From Cydia pomonella (lineage: Eukaryota > Arthropoda > Insecta > Lepidoptera > Tortricidae), in the NCBI RefSeq assembly GCF_033807575.1, contig NC_084730.1, forward strand, positions 2,587,986 to 2,651,985: DNA of 64,000 bases, in the 5' to 3' direction. A program made the position numbers and the translations under genes. The first letter of the stretch is position 1; every line of letters begins with the position of its first letter. The notes below the pieces were generated by a model. It ran no database searches. It saw only the letters and a list, made by a program, of their open reading frames with translations, and was not told the origin of the DNA. Shown here piece after piece: positions 45,901 through 52,104 of this stretch.

Positions 45901-46136
45901 TCGATCTTTTTACTGCTCATATTATTTATAATCTCCAAATTCCTGTTTTCCTGTTCCATGTTTCCATTTATCTCTTGATTCCTGTCGATTTTCTGTTGAA
46001 TTAGAACGTTCTCCAAATTCATGTTTTCTGTTTTCACCGTTTGCCTGCTCCTGTCCGCGCTTTCCTGTGCGTTCCTGTTCTCTATTTTCATGTCCAGTGT
46101 TTCGATGATGTTACTATTAGTGTCGAGGGTCGCCAT
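21840..46136 (-). CDS. Fatty acyl-CoA reductase, complete (13 coding exons)
   Basis: Joining the 13 exons listed separately gives 584 codons plus TAG with every phase consistent. FARs reduce fatty acyl-CoA to fatty alcohol with NADPH, feeding wax, cuticular lipid or moth pheromone synthesis; which applies here is unknown. Visible: Rossmann cofactor motif TGATGFLG at residues 106-113; ENIYLLVRQKRG; VFHSAATVKFDE; STAYSN about 242-247; active-site YTFTK 294-298 within NTYTFTKALAEKE; FRPAIV; IVPVDMTVN; the FAR C-terminal domain from about 430 (WYVSLTLHRF...); and a terminal hydrophobic stretch about 562-584, fitting ER or peroxisome membrane attachment. The N-terminus before the Rossmann fold is about 85 residues longer than usual and rich in Asn, Glu and Gln. 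Exons 2, 5, 8 and 9 have decayed neighbours. I cannot assign an orthologue. Confidence 0.93.
21983..22118. mobile_element. Palindromic MITE M1, second copy
   Basis: The ends CATTATCTATGAAAAGGGGC and GGTCCCTTTTCATAGATAAT match the copy at 20593. Confidence 0.75.
22130..22440. repeat. Interspersed repeat R7 with telomere-like core
   Basis: It has an inverted structure with ACGCGTAACTTTTCAGGAT and CCTGAAAAGTTAACGG. An inverted second copy is at 29645-29890 and a fragment at 54890-54950. At 22277-22296 it contains CCTAACCTAACCTAACCT, the complement of the insect telomere repeat TTAGG. Confidence 0.6.
22910..23298. mobile_element. piggyBac-like MITE
   Basis: It is flanked by TTAA on both sides (22910-22913, 23295-23298) with termini CCCTTCGTG and CACGAAGGG. 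It is 389 bp, has no transposase, and lies in FAR intron 12. Confidence 0.75.
23591..23718 (-). CDS. FAR exon 12
   Basis: Acceptor TTTCTAG and donor GTATTT. It encodes IFPFSMAEVSWEQYFQQYL, GIRRYMFKE and QARIKWR, part of the FAR C-terminal domain (the WxxYFxxYxxGIRxYxFKE pattern). Confidence 0.93.
23937..24066 (-). CDS. FAR exon 11
   Basis: Acceptor CTTTCAG and donor GTAGAC. It encodes MLKVYRKIHKFSSVLSYF through STPDDDKE and ends in phase 0. The KxYRKIxKF pattern is typical of the FAR C-terminal domain. Confidence 0.93.
24147..24405 (+). mobile_element. SINE S1
   Basis: Head GACCGGTCTGGCCTAGTGCG, B box variant GGTTCTAATCC and S1 body, 80 bp from FAR exon 11. Confidence 0.8.
24448..24775. mobile_element. 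R3 element carrying a 5S-rRNA-like block
   Basis: The ends are GGTTTCCGTACCCAAAGGGT and TACGGAACCCTTCCTGTGCG...CTTGGCCGG. In the middle, 24650-24715 reads TTCTCATCCAATCACCGAAG, TTAAACAACGTCGGGCGGGG, TCAGTATTTGGATGGGTGACC, which is the internal-promoter half of insect 5S rRNA with few changes. The same arrangement is at 61243-61595. The element ends about 8 bp from the FAR exon 10 donor. Confidence 0.75.
24784..24903 (-). CDS. FAR exon 10
   Basis: Acceptor TTTTCAG and donor GTGAGTC. It encodes YVSLTLHRFAFMNQLYII, a hydrophobic FLHLLPGALVDALAV and CLGRKP, matching the start of the FAR C-terminal domain. Confidence 0.93.
25400..25540 (+). mobile_element. tRNA-like SINE (family S3)
   Basis: GGTGGCCGAGTGGCTCAGGC resembles a tRNA D-arm and A box, and GGTTCGATTCC a T-arm and B box. 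CCCCGG/CTGGGG can pair as an acceptor stem, but the anticodon loop lacks the invariant T33. The following body recurs near 258-298. It is therefore a SINE head rather than a working tRNA. Confidence 0.6.
25594..25950 (-). pseudogene. Decayed copy of FAR exon 9, split by a MITE
   Basis: On the minus strand, NSVENDQWSMFMTH and NLKHV resemble SSVENRITWGEFMTHNLKHI of exon 9. After the MITE the similarity resumes with CACAAGAAC. A second tail-plus-donor copy lies at 25909-25950 (TGTGTGGTAAAGACAATAAC versus TGTGTGGTGAGACAATAATA). It has no complete frame. Confidence 0.75.
25606..25833. mobile_element. Mariner-type MITE M2 with TA target
   Basis: The ends CAGTCAGCATCAAAAGTAGC and the complement are flanked by TA. 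A second copy lies at 56542-56766. It was inserted into the exon 9 remnant at CATG-TA-CACAAG. Confidence 0.85.
26000..26290 (+). pseudogene. LINE 3' end, RTE-like C-terminus
   Basis: The frame RPLARWMDDIRKTAGHFWMR then ARDRDKWRS and EAYAQQWAIIG ends at TGA followed by (TGATGA)n. This is the common 3' end of insect RTE-like elements. No upstream RT remains. Confidence 0.8.
26319..26540 (+). pseudogene. LINE C-terminal fragment with zinc-knuckle-like end
   Basis: The frame DNAWYQDLARRGTTHLK through CRSRIGLYGHERRC matches the Cys/His tail of LINE ORF2 proteins. The upstream Cys pair is in another frame (CHKCGH), so it is broken. Confidence 0.65.
26770..27220 (+). pseudogene. Two degraded LINE 3' ends
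   Basis: About 26770-26935 ends in AKIHFGSLRHSS-like codons and a TAAG repeat. 26940-27220 shows VGRHRYR, then VEDWRGTAQDRDQWR and THFGSLCQRSKL with frame changes. Both are the W(R)xxxxDRxxWR...HFGSLxxxSK endings of LINEs. Confidence 0.65.
27234..27359 (-). CDS. FAR exon 9
   Basis: The acceptor is at 27360-27361 and the donor is GTGAGAC. It encodes SPPAEPPIFNYVSSVENRI, TWGEFMTHNLKHIDKNPF and SNAV. The NYVSSVENxITWGEF block is strongly conserved in FARs. It ends two bases into Trp. Confidence 0.94.
27507..27597 (-). pseudogene. Decayed partial copy of FAR exon 8
   Basis: The minus frame NVPIDMTVNSFMVTAANV parallels IVPVDMTVNCLMVAAANV of exon 8, and TTAATGGGATCCTCT matches the exon start TAACGGGTATCCTCC. 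About 30 bp of the middle are deleted. The copy lies between exons 8 and 9. Confidence 0.8.
27655..27870. repeat. R2 copy
   Basis: Same orientation as 11679 (GTCCGCTTGATGGTACGCAG, TGAGTAGGGTCTAGTGTTAT). It ends about 32 bp beyond the exon 8 donor. Confidence 0.7.
27903..28023 (-). CDS. FAR exon 8
   Basis: Acceptor ATTTCAG and donor GTATCT. It encodes TGILRTLQCDEKVTADIVPV, DMTVNCLMVAAANV and HKTYK. The DIVPVDMxVN block is a FAR hallmark. Confidence 0.94.
28045..28222 (-). mobile_element. SINE S1, minus strand
   Basis: Complement of the S1 body and B box (CGGGTTTCGAACTCGGGACC), immediately upstream of exon 8 (22 bp). Confidence 0.7.
28230..28565. repeat. R4 copy
   Basis: It contains GGGAGAAAACGTTTTCCACT and CTTCAGCATAATATATTCC. 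Confidence 0.55.
28640..28985. repeat. R3-related element
   Basis: It is bounded by AGAGTTCCGTTCCACGAAAG and GTACGGAACACTCGGTGCGC...ACTTGGCCGG, the R3-type ends. Confidence 0.6.
29050..29370. repeat. R1 copy
   Basis: R1 blocks are present; the end (AAATAAAAGCTTGTAAAAAG) is about 10 bp from the FAR exon 7 donor. Confidence 0.65.
29381..29458 (-). CDS. FAR exon 7
   Basis: Acceptor TTTTTTAG and donor GTGGGT. It encodes TSTAKEPLVCWLDNMYGPTG and VAIGT. The GWxDNxxGPTGVxxG pattern is conserved in FARs. Confidence 0.93.
29645..29890. repeat. R7 copy, inverted relative to 22130
   Basis: GGATCCCTTTGTTTGACATA and CCGTTAACTTTTCAGGATG are complementary to the 22130 copy. Confidence 0.6.
29895..29985 (+). 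repeat. RTE-like LINE 3' tail
   Basis: GGGGAGGCCTTGCCCAGCAG followed by TGAGAAATTAA is the common insect RTE tail. Confidence 0.6.
30666..30749. repeat. Near-perfect 38-bp hairpin
   Basis: The arms begin TAGAGTCTGTTCGGAAAGAG and end with the complement, with one mismatch in 38 positions and an 8-nt loop. It lies in FAR intron 6, 57 bp past the exon 6 donor. Either a young MITE or a small-RNA precursor. Confidence 0.85.
30806..30915 (-). CDS. FAR exon 6 (active-site exon)
   Basis: Acceptor TATTCCAG and donor GTGAGT. It encodes ILGPWPNTYTFTKALAEKEL, then AGDLPLGIFRPAI. Y294 and K298 of YTFTK are the catalytic pair of this extended short-chain dehydrogenase family. Confidence 0.95.
30966..31110 (+). 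mobile_element. SINE S2, partial
   Basis: GGTAGCCTAGCGGTAAGAGC (A box), TTCTCAGGTCGTGGAACCCC and CTCGTACACCAATGAG. Confidence 0.65.
31292..31380 (-). pseudogene. Partial copy C of FAR exon 5
   Basis: The minus frame WFYPCEASCDHLETVIDKL, TDEQINQVFPT is open and keeps a GTAAGTA donor, but it lacks the 5' part with STAYSN and a good acceptor. Confidence 0.85.
31415..31504 (-). pseudogene. Partial copy B of FAR exon 5
   Basis: The minus frame FYPCQSSCNHLETVIDELIPE is followed by TAG, and a second TAG comes six codons later. The donor is changed to ATAAGT. Confidence 0.85.
31538..31683 (-). CDS. FAR exon 5, functional copy A
   Basis: Acceptor AATTTTAG and donor GTAAGT. It encodes VFMHVSTAYSNSHLEAVEER, FYPCEARCDHLETVIDKL and TDEQINQMLP. 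It is the only copy with the STAYSN block and both splice sites. Confidence 0.95.
32040..32165 (-). CDS. FAR exon 4
   Basis: Acceptor TGTTTCAG and donor GTAAGT. It encodes VNVVFHSAATVKFDEHLRAA, LATNVRAPLHLLRLARDM and KDLS. HSAATVxFDE is a Rossmann-fold hallmark of FARs. Confidence 0.95.
32345..32467 (-). CDS. FAR exon 3
   Basis: Acceptor TTTCCAG and donor GTAACA. It encodes VFDRLKKDVPKFRHKVVVM, PGDCEAVGLGLSLSDRQ and ILTDK in phase 0 at both ends. Confidence 0.94.
32600..33246 (+). repeat. LINE 3' region ending in (AATCT)n
   Basis: A T-rich untranslated sequence ends ATAAATAATCTAATCTAATC, a simple-repeat tail typical of insect LINEs. ORFs inside are not recognised. Confidence 0.5.
33593..34035 (+). 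mobile_element. SINE S1 split by a LINE tail
   Basis: The S1 head is at 33593-33700 and the S1 body resumes at 33862. Between them, 33705-33858 is the LINE tail containing GAAGAGATCGCTTACAGCG and GATAAGACCGCCTGTTGC. Confidence 0.75.
34235..35512 (+). pseudogene. 5'-truncated jockey/CR1-like LINE, RT C-terminal half
   Basis: An open frame of about 320 codons to TAA at 35198 holds the RT motifs TYGVPQGSILGPLLF, YADDT, LTINTSKTSYIIFKSK and YLGLILD, then the connection and C-terminal regions (YQGARMYNNLPANIKNAPTF). The fingers and the endonuclease domain are missing by 5' truncation. The 3' untranslated part ends AAATAAAATATCTTTAA. The frame is undamaged, so insertion was fairly recent. It sits in FAR intron 2 on the opposite strand. 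Confidence 0.9.
35630..36345. repeat. 82-bp satellite array with inverted terminal unit
   Basis: GTGAC/CTGACCCATTTC starts fall at 35652, 35734, 35816, 35898, 35980 and 36062 (82 bp each), then 36134 (72 bp, short unit) and 36216. Each unit holds the palindrome TTGTCACAGTGACAA. An inverted unit lies at about 36275-36340. CTGAC and GTGAC units alternate, giving a 164-bp higher-order pattern. Confidence 0.9.
36346..37221. other. FAR intron, nothing recognised
   Basis: No supported gene or shared repeat. Confidence 0.4.
37222..37460 (+). mobile_element. SINE S1
   Basis: Head GACCGGTTTGGCCTAGTGTG, B box GGTTCAAATTC and a full S1 body. Confidence 0.8.
37767..38155. mobile_element. Non-autonomous DNA element M3
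   Basis: The long inverted ends GGGGTCATCCATTATTTACA and TGTAATTGATGGATGACCCC are followed by GGGAGGG/CCCTCCC blocks and TGTGACGTCACTTT. Related copies are at 47547-48398 and 53085-53268. Confidence 0.8.
38878..38912 (-). pseudogene. Truncated copy 4 of FAR exon 2
   Basis: About 34 nt similar to the exon 2 start (GCTTCCACGACAAGGTGGCG, GAGAAGCTTCT). The acceptor is changed from AG to AA. Confidence 0.65.
38933..39061 (-). pseudogene. Copy 3 of FAR exon 2, frameshifted
   Basis: The frame FLGKMVNKLLRSCRDVENIY, LLVRQKRMKDI then breaks through a 1-base insertion (GACATATTACATGAG versus GACATATACACGAGG). CAG acceptor and GTAAGT donor are intact. Confidence 0.9.
39082..39209 (-). pseudogene. Copy 2 of FAR exon 2, with stop codon
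   Basis: LLAKAVEKLLRSCPGVENIY, LLVRQKRGNDIYTRIEEIF then TAA. The FLGK part of the cofactor motif is altered. CAG acceptor and GTAAGT donor are intact. It shares a 3-nt deletion with copies 3 and 4. Confidence 0.9.
39230..39360 (-). CDS. FAR exon 2, functional copy 1
   Basis: Acceptor CTTCTCCAG preceded by CTAAC motifs suitable as branch points, and donor GTAAGT. With the G from exon 1 it completes TGATGFLGKV, then MEKLLRSCPGVENIYLLVRQ, KRGKDIYTRIEEIFDDP. It is the only copy that is fully open. Confidence 0.95.
39600..40164 (+). pseudogene. LINE 3' end with C-terminal RT fragment
   Basis: The frame RANMVARRFVSCSIEVKKTL, FRAFCTTFYTSSLW and NNAFRVLMGLPRFCSASGMF is the C-terminal part of a LINE ORF2. 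It ends with TAA and an ATTTATTTATTT tail near 40164. Confidence 0.8.
40390..40530. repeat. Interspersed repeat R8 fragment
   Basis: TTTCGGGGTTAGTCCCATAG and TATATTCACCCCGTAAATTA match the elements at 51285-51530 and 52105-52235. Confidence 0.55.
40822..40963. repeat. Foldback element
   Basis: AAGTTGGCAGCGATTTTGAT, AGCCCAGA and TCTGGGCTATCAAAATTGCA, GCCAACTTGG form inverted arms of about 40 bp. Confidence 0.7.
41290..41660. repeat. LINE 3'-end-like repeat
   Basis: It shares AATAGGCCACAAGGGCACTT and GAGATGTATAGAGTCTCTAA with 5295 and 60060. Confidence 0.5.
42013..42128. repeat. Foldback element, about 45-bp arms
   Basis: GATTACCAGTTCGCCGAACG, ATATCGGCCTGTCAGTT pairs with AACTGACAGGCCGATATCGT, CCGGCGAACTGGTAATC. 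Confidence 0.75.
43090..43220. repeat. Foldback element
   Basis: GATACTAATCTCGAGGACGA, AGCAC pairs with GTGCTTCGTCCGAAGAGATT, AGTATC. Confidence 0.65.
43660..43870. repeat. Inverted and direct repeat element
   Basis: GCCTATTGCGGGGATCTTTC and GAAAGATCCCCGCAATTGGC are inverted, and TTTTCGCGGTAGGCCCCCTG occurs twice. It overlaps an unlikely 153-codon minus ORF. Confidence 0.6.
44990..45028. repeat. R3-type end fragment
   Basis: AGGGTTCCGTAGCCAAATGG and AAAAACGGAACCCTTATAG form a small inverted repeat also seen at 47810 and 57900. Confidence 0.5.
45809..46136 (-). CDS. FAR exon 1 (start) with long N-terminal extension
   Basis: ATG at 46136-46134 (MATLDTNSNI) is the first in-frame ATG after an acceptor; the TTG two codons upstream is not a start. 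The exon runs 109 codons plus one base to donor GTGAGT and ends KNIMITGAT. Residues 1-90 are hydrophilic, rich in Asn, Glu, Gln and Lys, with ENxN repeated at 19-22, 37-40 and 63-66 (the last two followed by LE). Typical insect FARs have only some 10-25 residues before this point. Met73 is a possible internal start that would give a normal-length protein. Confidence 0.9.
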
Positions 46137-46155
46137 TGTCAAAGTTCAGCACATT
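46137..46155 (-). promoter_or_regulatory. FAR 5' UTR segment with mini-uORF
   Basis: On the minus strand TTTTCTGGTTTGCAG is a good acceptor ending at 46156. The 19-nt leader after it contains ATG TGC TGA, a two-codon upstream ORF, just before the main ATG. A 5' non-coding exon must lie at higher coordinates; I could not locate it. Confidence 0.6.
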
Positions 46156-46519
46156 CTGCAAACCAGAAAATATTATAAATTTAATTTTATTATTTGTATT
46201 GTACTTTTATTCACATTTTACTGTCACTCAACGCTTTTAATCATAGCTTGAGTAAATTATTTACGACAGGTTAAAAATAAATAAATATATAGATTTAATA
46301 ATAAGATTCGAAACGAAAGGGTTATGAAATGATGAGAATTTGGGGTCAAAATTTTATAATAATATTTACTTTGTATTTTTTTGAGATCAAAATAGCTAAT
46401 AATACTGATTATAATAAATAGAGATATAAGATTAGAATATGAGAGAAGAGGGACCAATTTTTGCACAAAAAAATATAGCACGTCGTGATTTTATATTTAT
46501 TGCAATGAATGAATGTCAA

Positions 46520-46740
46520 ATTTTTAGGTTTCCGTACCCAAAGGATAAAACTTGACCCTATTACTAAGACTCCGCTGTCCGTCTGTCCGTCTGTCGCCAG
46601 GCTGTATCTCATGAACCGTGATAGCTAGACAGTTGAAATTTCATAAATGATGTATTTCTGTTGCCCCTATAACAACAAATACTAAAAAGTACTGAACCCT
46701 CGGTGGGCGAGTCCGACTCGCACTTGTCCAGTTTTTTATA
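46520..46740. repeat. R3 copy without 5S-like block
   Basis: TTAGGTTTCCGTACCCAAAG, CAGGCTGTATCTCATGAACC and GAGTCCGACTCGCACTTG match R3, but the 5S-like segment is absent. Confidence 0.65.
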
Positions 46741-47546
46741 TAAATACCAAGTAAAAAATTTATAAATACATATTTTATAAAATCCTTACACAGATTACAA
46801 ATAAAAATAGAGACCACAGATATTTTTATCCAGTAGCGGACGTCCTATCTCTATCTGAGGTTCAATTATAACTATGAGAAATCACAGCAGTGTGAGTTGT
46901 TTTTATATGTGCAATATACTATTTTACTATTCATAGCGTTAGCAAAGGTCTCCGTTCCAGCTTGGGTTAAAATGCTTTCGTGGGCATCGAAAAATCACGA
47001 CAGATACAGTTAACGAAACTAAGGAAAAATATTTACCACTTACTAGATATTTATTCTCGGTTTCGTTAAACATATCTTCAAACTCATAATGGCATGCTTT
47101 ATGGAAATCTCCCGCATCCCGCATACGATATCGACCAATCAAACTGAACCATCCTTAGCACGTAAGTTATGTCATTTCGTAGAGTCAAACAGACCCCCAA
47201 TGTCGATGTAGTTGACGTTTTACACGTAAACATAAAAACGTGCAGTTTATTCCATTTATTCAGGTCAAGTGCACAGCAGTACAATACATTCCGATACAAA
47301 CAGTGGGCATAACGCGAACACCAAAATAAGCAAATTGCGAGCATCTTTCTCTTTTAGTACAATTAAGGCATAGTTAGAGTGACAGAGAAAAATGCCCGCA
47401 ATTTGCGAAGTTCGACGTTCGCGGTTGATCCACTGACGTCACATCATAAACAATACCAAAGGCGTATTGTGAAAGTAAATTTTGACATCTTTCGACACAG
47501 GACTAAATCTCTTAGAATAACATATGGCTTTTGACCCATGTTCTTT
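46741..47546. other. Upstream of FAR, nothing recognised
   Basis: Apart from a short block at about 47335-47430 (CGAGCATCTTTCTCTTTTAG, GTGACAGAGAAAAATGCCCG) similar to 43660, no supported feature. Confidence 0.4.
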
Positions 47547-48398
47547 GGGGTCATCCATTAATTACATCACACGACTTTCTAGGTTTTTTGACCCCTCCCC
47601 CCTCCTCGTCACACTTGGTCACATTTGGCAAACCCCTCCCCCCTGGTGTGACGTCACATTTTTCTAATTGGCTATTATTAATACTTTATCAAATTTATTT
47701 TTGACAAAAGTATTATTAGTAATTTTATAACACAAAACCAATTAGGAAAGAAAATTAAACGAATATCGTTCCATAAATTCATTATTTAACTTTACAACGA
47801 ATAAAAGCGGCCAAGTGCGAGTCGGACTCGCGCATGAAGGGTTCCGTACCATTTAAGACGTATTAAAAAAAATCTACTTACTAGATCTCGTTCAACATTT
47901 TACCACTTTGGACGCACATTTTACCACTTTGGAAGTGTCTCTCGCGCAAACTATTCAGTTTAGAAAAAAATGATATTAGAAACCTCAATATCATTTTTAA
48001 AGACCTATCCATAGATACCCCACACGTATGGGTTTGATGAAAAAAGATTTTTTGAGTTTCAGTTCTAAGTATGGGGAACCCCCAAAATTTATTGCTTTTT
48101 TTCTATTTTTGTGTAAAAATCCTAATGCGGTTCATAGAATACATCTACTTAACAAGTTTGAACAGTATAGCCCTTATAGTTTCGGAAAAAAGTGGCGGTG
48201 ACATAATCGGACAGACAGACGGACATGACGAATCTATAAGGGTTCCGTTTTTTGCCATTTGGCTACGGAACCCTAAAAATTTAAAAAAAAATCTATTACT
48301 GATAATTTTAAAGTGACGTCACAAAGTTCACAACATGTCACATTTTCTTGACCCCCTCCCTCCCCCTAAACGTGTGATGTAATTAATGGATGACCCCT
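47547..48398. mobile_element. Element M3 interrupted by an R3-type element
   Basis: M3 ends (GGGGTCATCCATTAATTACA; TGTAATTAATGGATGACCCC) enclose an insertion at 47810-48278 bounded by GCGGCCAAGTGCGAGTCGGA and CCATTTGGCTACGGAACCCT. This gives relative age: M3 first, R3-type later. Confidence 0.8.
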
Positions 48399-49039
48399 TT
48401 CACTGATATGTGTTGAATATCGAACGGTGTCGCCATTTACTCGAGTATAGGCCAAAGGTATATCGCTAAGTATCTAAATGAGCATAAATTTTTCTTGTTT
48501 TTTCGAGACAATTTTTTGCTTAGAATTTATCTTATACTGAGTTATATATATATATCTTTGACAATACAGACGAAACTGTCAAATAAGTGAAATGTAGTTG
48601 TGATGTGTCTTGTGAGACGTCAAAGCAGTTTGGTTGGGAGCAGTTCAATTTTATTTTGGAGGTAATAAATTGTAATTTTTACATAATATTAATATTACTA
48701 TAAATTTTAGAGGAAAAATATAATCAGACCTCTATCTTGGTAAGTTTTTTTTAATTAAAAGAACCTGTCCGAATTCAGTTTGCAATTTAACCAACTTTAC
48801 ATGTGTTTATTACACCTGAAATTTCTATGAGATTACAATAAATACCTACACCTTTTTTTTTCAAATCAAAGATCAATTTTTGAAATCGGTTCATATGATA
48901 GAGAATTATCCTCGAAAAACCAACATACGTGACATAGACAATTTGCCGACTGAGATGGCGCTGTACACAATTATACTTAGTATTGGTACTTCTGTTCAAA
49001 ATTCTTCCGCGCTTTTTATTATTATTTATTTATTCATAA

Positions 49040-49444
49040 AACAATATTTACATTGTGTTTGAATTATAATTATTATAAAACTACTTAAAACTACATGAAC
49101 AAAAACAACAAACATGCAACAAAATTAAGACATAAAAACACGAAAAGTAACAAAATGGGAATTAGGATTTAATTACAATATAAATGTAGGATGTCAAATT
49201 GTAAGAAAATAAAAACACTATTATAATTTTATATGTTAAAATTTAGTTAATTCACAAATTCCTCTACCGAATAGGAGCACTTCTCTAGCAAGAAAGACTT
49301 CAACTTATTTTTGAAAATTTGGCTATTTGTGACTGACTTTAACTCAACAGGTAACCTATTAAATAGTACAATAGCCTGGTACCCTGCAGCGTGCTTGACT
49401 ACTTTGAGTTTTATAGTTACCGTAAAATGCTGCAACTTTGCCAT
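49040..49444 (-). pseudogene. LINE C-terminal fragment and 3' UTR
   Basis: The minus frame AIVLFNRLPVELKSVTNSQ, IFKNKLKSFLLEKCSYSVEE is the end of a jockey/CR1-like ORF2. The AT-rich UTR follows to about 49040. Confidence 0.75.
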
Positions 49445-49914
49445 TTAAGCTCAATTTTGCCTATTTCATTTCAATTACGATCTCTCGAATTTGCTTAGGT
49501 TTTTCTTGTTTTTTACCATTTGATAGTAATTTTCATTATTCTGGCAACACATAATTCATATTTTTACAATGGTAACTCCATTGTTGCTCCGCCAGTTACG
49601 TATCATAAGTCGGCGTGAGTGGCAACATTTTTTTAGTGTCTCGCAACTTTTGAATTTTTATCTACGAAAAAGGTGTTTTTTGAGAAGTGGTAACGTCCCA
49701 GGGTAAGTAAAGGCTGTCTATTTCCCGTAAGTTTAATATTTTCAAGAAAAGGACATGATTTCAGCATAATAACGTACTAGGCAATATTGGGCAGTGTTTT
49801 GGAAACTTGAATGACACAATTTTGCCTGGGTCTAGGGCTGTCACTAGCTGAATTTTATAAATGTACAGAAAAGAGTAAAAATAAGCTTGCCTAAACTGCT
49901 TAAATTAGTTTATT

Positions 49915-50300
49915 TATAACAAGCTTTTTATTAACTTGCAATGTTTGTTTGTTTCAGTCAAATTTAGCAAGTCGATTTTCACCGACTTTCTGTGGGGGTA
50001 CCTATGTAGATCTGCTGTCAATGCAATAATAAACTAACGTTAACAAATAAAACTTATGGGTATTAAAATGAAAATTATAAAAAAAAAACTTATTGCAATC
50101 TGTTATTATATTTTTATTGTAGTTACTTGCAATTGTATATTTATTGTATTATAATTATGTTGTATGTTTACAATCAATTTTCAACCACTTATTAGCGACC
50201 AATTGAGGTGTTTGACATACTTATGTAACTTGGGTGACAATGCAATGTTTATGGTACCATCGAGATGGTCTGATGATGGAGACCGAAAATAGCAACTTCT
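49915..50300. repeat. R1 copy, diverged
   Basis: AACTTGCAATGTTTGTTTGT, CAATGCAATGTTTATGGTAC and GATGATGGAGAC. Confidence 0.5.
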
Positions 50301-51284
50301 AAACTACACATAATAAACCCACTGTGTTTAGGCTCATTTGATTTGTCTTGCAGTTATCTTTCTTATCGAAATCTGGGTTGTCAGGTGTCAGGTCGATTAC
50401 AATTGGAGTTCAAAGGTGATGGGTGATTAGAACTTTACAATGAAATAGAACTTTACACTATAATAATGCACTGACAATTAGCAAAATAGTGTATCTGCAA
50501 TGTACTTGTAATAAAAAAATTAAAATAAGTTCAAATTATTAAATACTAAAAGAAAAAGAAATCAAACATCAATATATTACATTTGTTTGTTGATTATTTT
50601 GTAACTAACAATATAAATATATTTTTTTAATAATAATATTTTTTTGGCACAACCCTACAGTTAACGATATTTTTGTATAGAAAGTTTGTGGAACCTGCTA
50701 CAACTTTACCTATTGCATGTGAAAAAAAAAGTATTAAGCTTATGGCCATAATTTGACTGTCAGGGACAAGCATAATGTCTCATGCACAAGAGTAAATATT
50801 ATTGCAAATAGCAACACATTATTTATGGAGATATCCGTCTAGGCAAAGTTACGTCTTAGGCCTACAACTTTGCCTGCCACTTTGATTGCTTGTAAATCGG
50901 AAATACAGTATGATTAGGTAATGAGATTTGAGTCTTATCTGATAAGGCATAGGGTATGTTTTCCGACTAATACTCATGAAACTCATAATGAAAAATAGGT
51001 TCACAGATATAAGAAAAAAACGTCAAAATCCAGGCAAAGTTGCAGCGTTTTACGGTACACGAGATAATTCAAAGTTTGTACGGAACCCTCGGTGCGCGAG
51101 TAAAACGGACTCGCACTACTCCGGTTTCTTTTTGAATACGAGCGATAGAATTTGAATAAAACTAGTTTTAAATTCTATTAGTAGAATTTAAAAGCTTATT
51201 AGAGAGAGTATTGAAGGGGCCACATGAAATAAAGCGCTCGAAATTCAAAAATCGCCCCCCGACCCCATTTGAAAATACAGTGTT
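50301..51284. other. Intergenic, nothing recognised
   Basis: A fragment at 51070-51125 has R3-type ends (TACGGAACCCTCGGTGCGCG). Nothing else supported. Confidence 0.4.
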
Positions 51285-51530
51285 TTAGTCATCTGCAATA
51301 ATTTACGGGGTGAATATATATGTCATACTGAGCAACTTTTACTATGAGACCAACCCCGAAATCGCGAAAAAAATTGGCTGTTTCATACATTTTGGCTCTG
51401 ACCTTGAGATTTTGTATGGGAGACAAAAAAAAAATTCTCGATTTCGGGGTTGGTCCCATACTAAAAGTTGCTCAGTATGACCTACCTATATATTCAGTCC
51501 GTAAATTATTGCAGGTGATTAAATAAAAAC
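51285..51530. repeat. R8 inverted-repeat element
   Basis: GAGCAACTTTTACTATGAGA, CCAACCCCGAAATCG pairs with CGATTTCGGGGTTGGTCCCA, TACTAAAAGTTGCTC. A partial copy is at 52105-52235. Confidence 0.7.
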
Positions 51531-52104
51531 CCTGAATATGAGTATGACGTGTCGATAGATCGTAGTGTCGAGTAAAAAAAAATTAATCTGTTTATTTCGT
51601 ACCAAAAAAACATGCATTTTTCTAGCTTAACTACTAATCTTAAATTTAAAAGATTTTTTGAGTTAAGGAGTCTAGGCGTGTAGAATTAATTATACAGCAC
51701 ACTTCATCTTTATATAAATTTCCATTATTTTCGCATTTTAAGCATGTGTTTCTTTAACATAGATCTAACTTGCCCACATGTTCGACCTTCTAATGAGCTT
51801 ACTAATCATTTACTAATTCATATGGAAATCTATTCAATATACGCGGTACAATGCATTTCCATACTCTTCGACCATATTCATTGTTTGTTTTTCGGACCTC
51901 AAACGTTGGAATGTTATCTAGGTTACGTAACCGTAGATTAGATATTTATTCTCATAATATAAAATTACACTATAAATTACATCTACATTAATTTATATTT
52001 TGATCGTCATTAATATTTACATATTATTATTTAATAAAATGGATTTAATTCAGAACATTTCCTAAAAATAATAATCAACCTTATATCAACAATTTTATCA
52101 TCAT
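51531..52104. other. Intergenic, nothing recognised
   Basis: AT-rich, no supported feature. Confidence 0.4.

Noticed and set aside
46134..46142. Upstream TTG as FAR start codon
   Set aside because: It would need a non-ATG start; the ATG at 46136 lies two codons downstream in the same frame.
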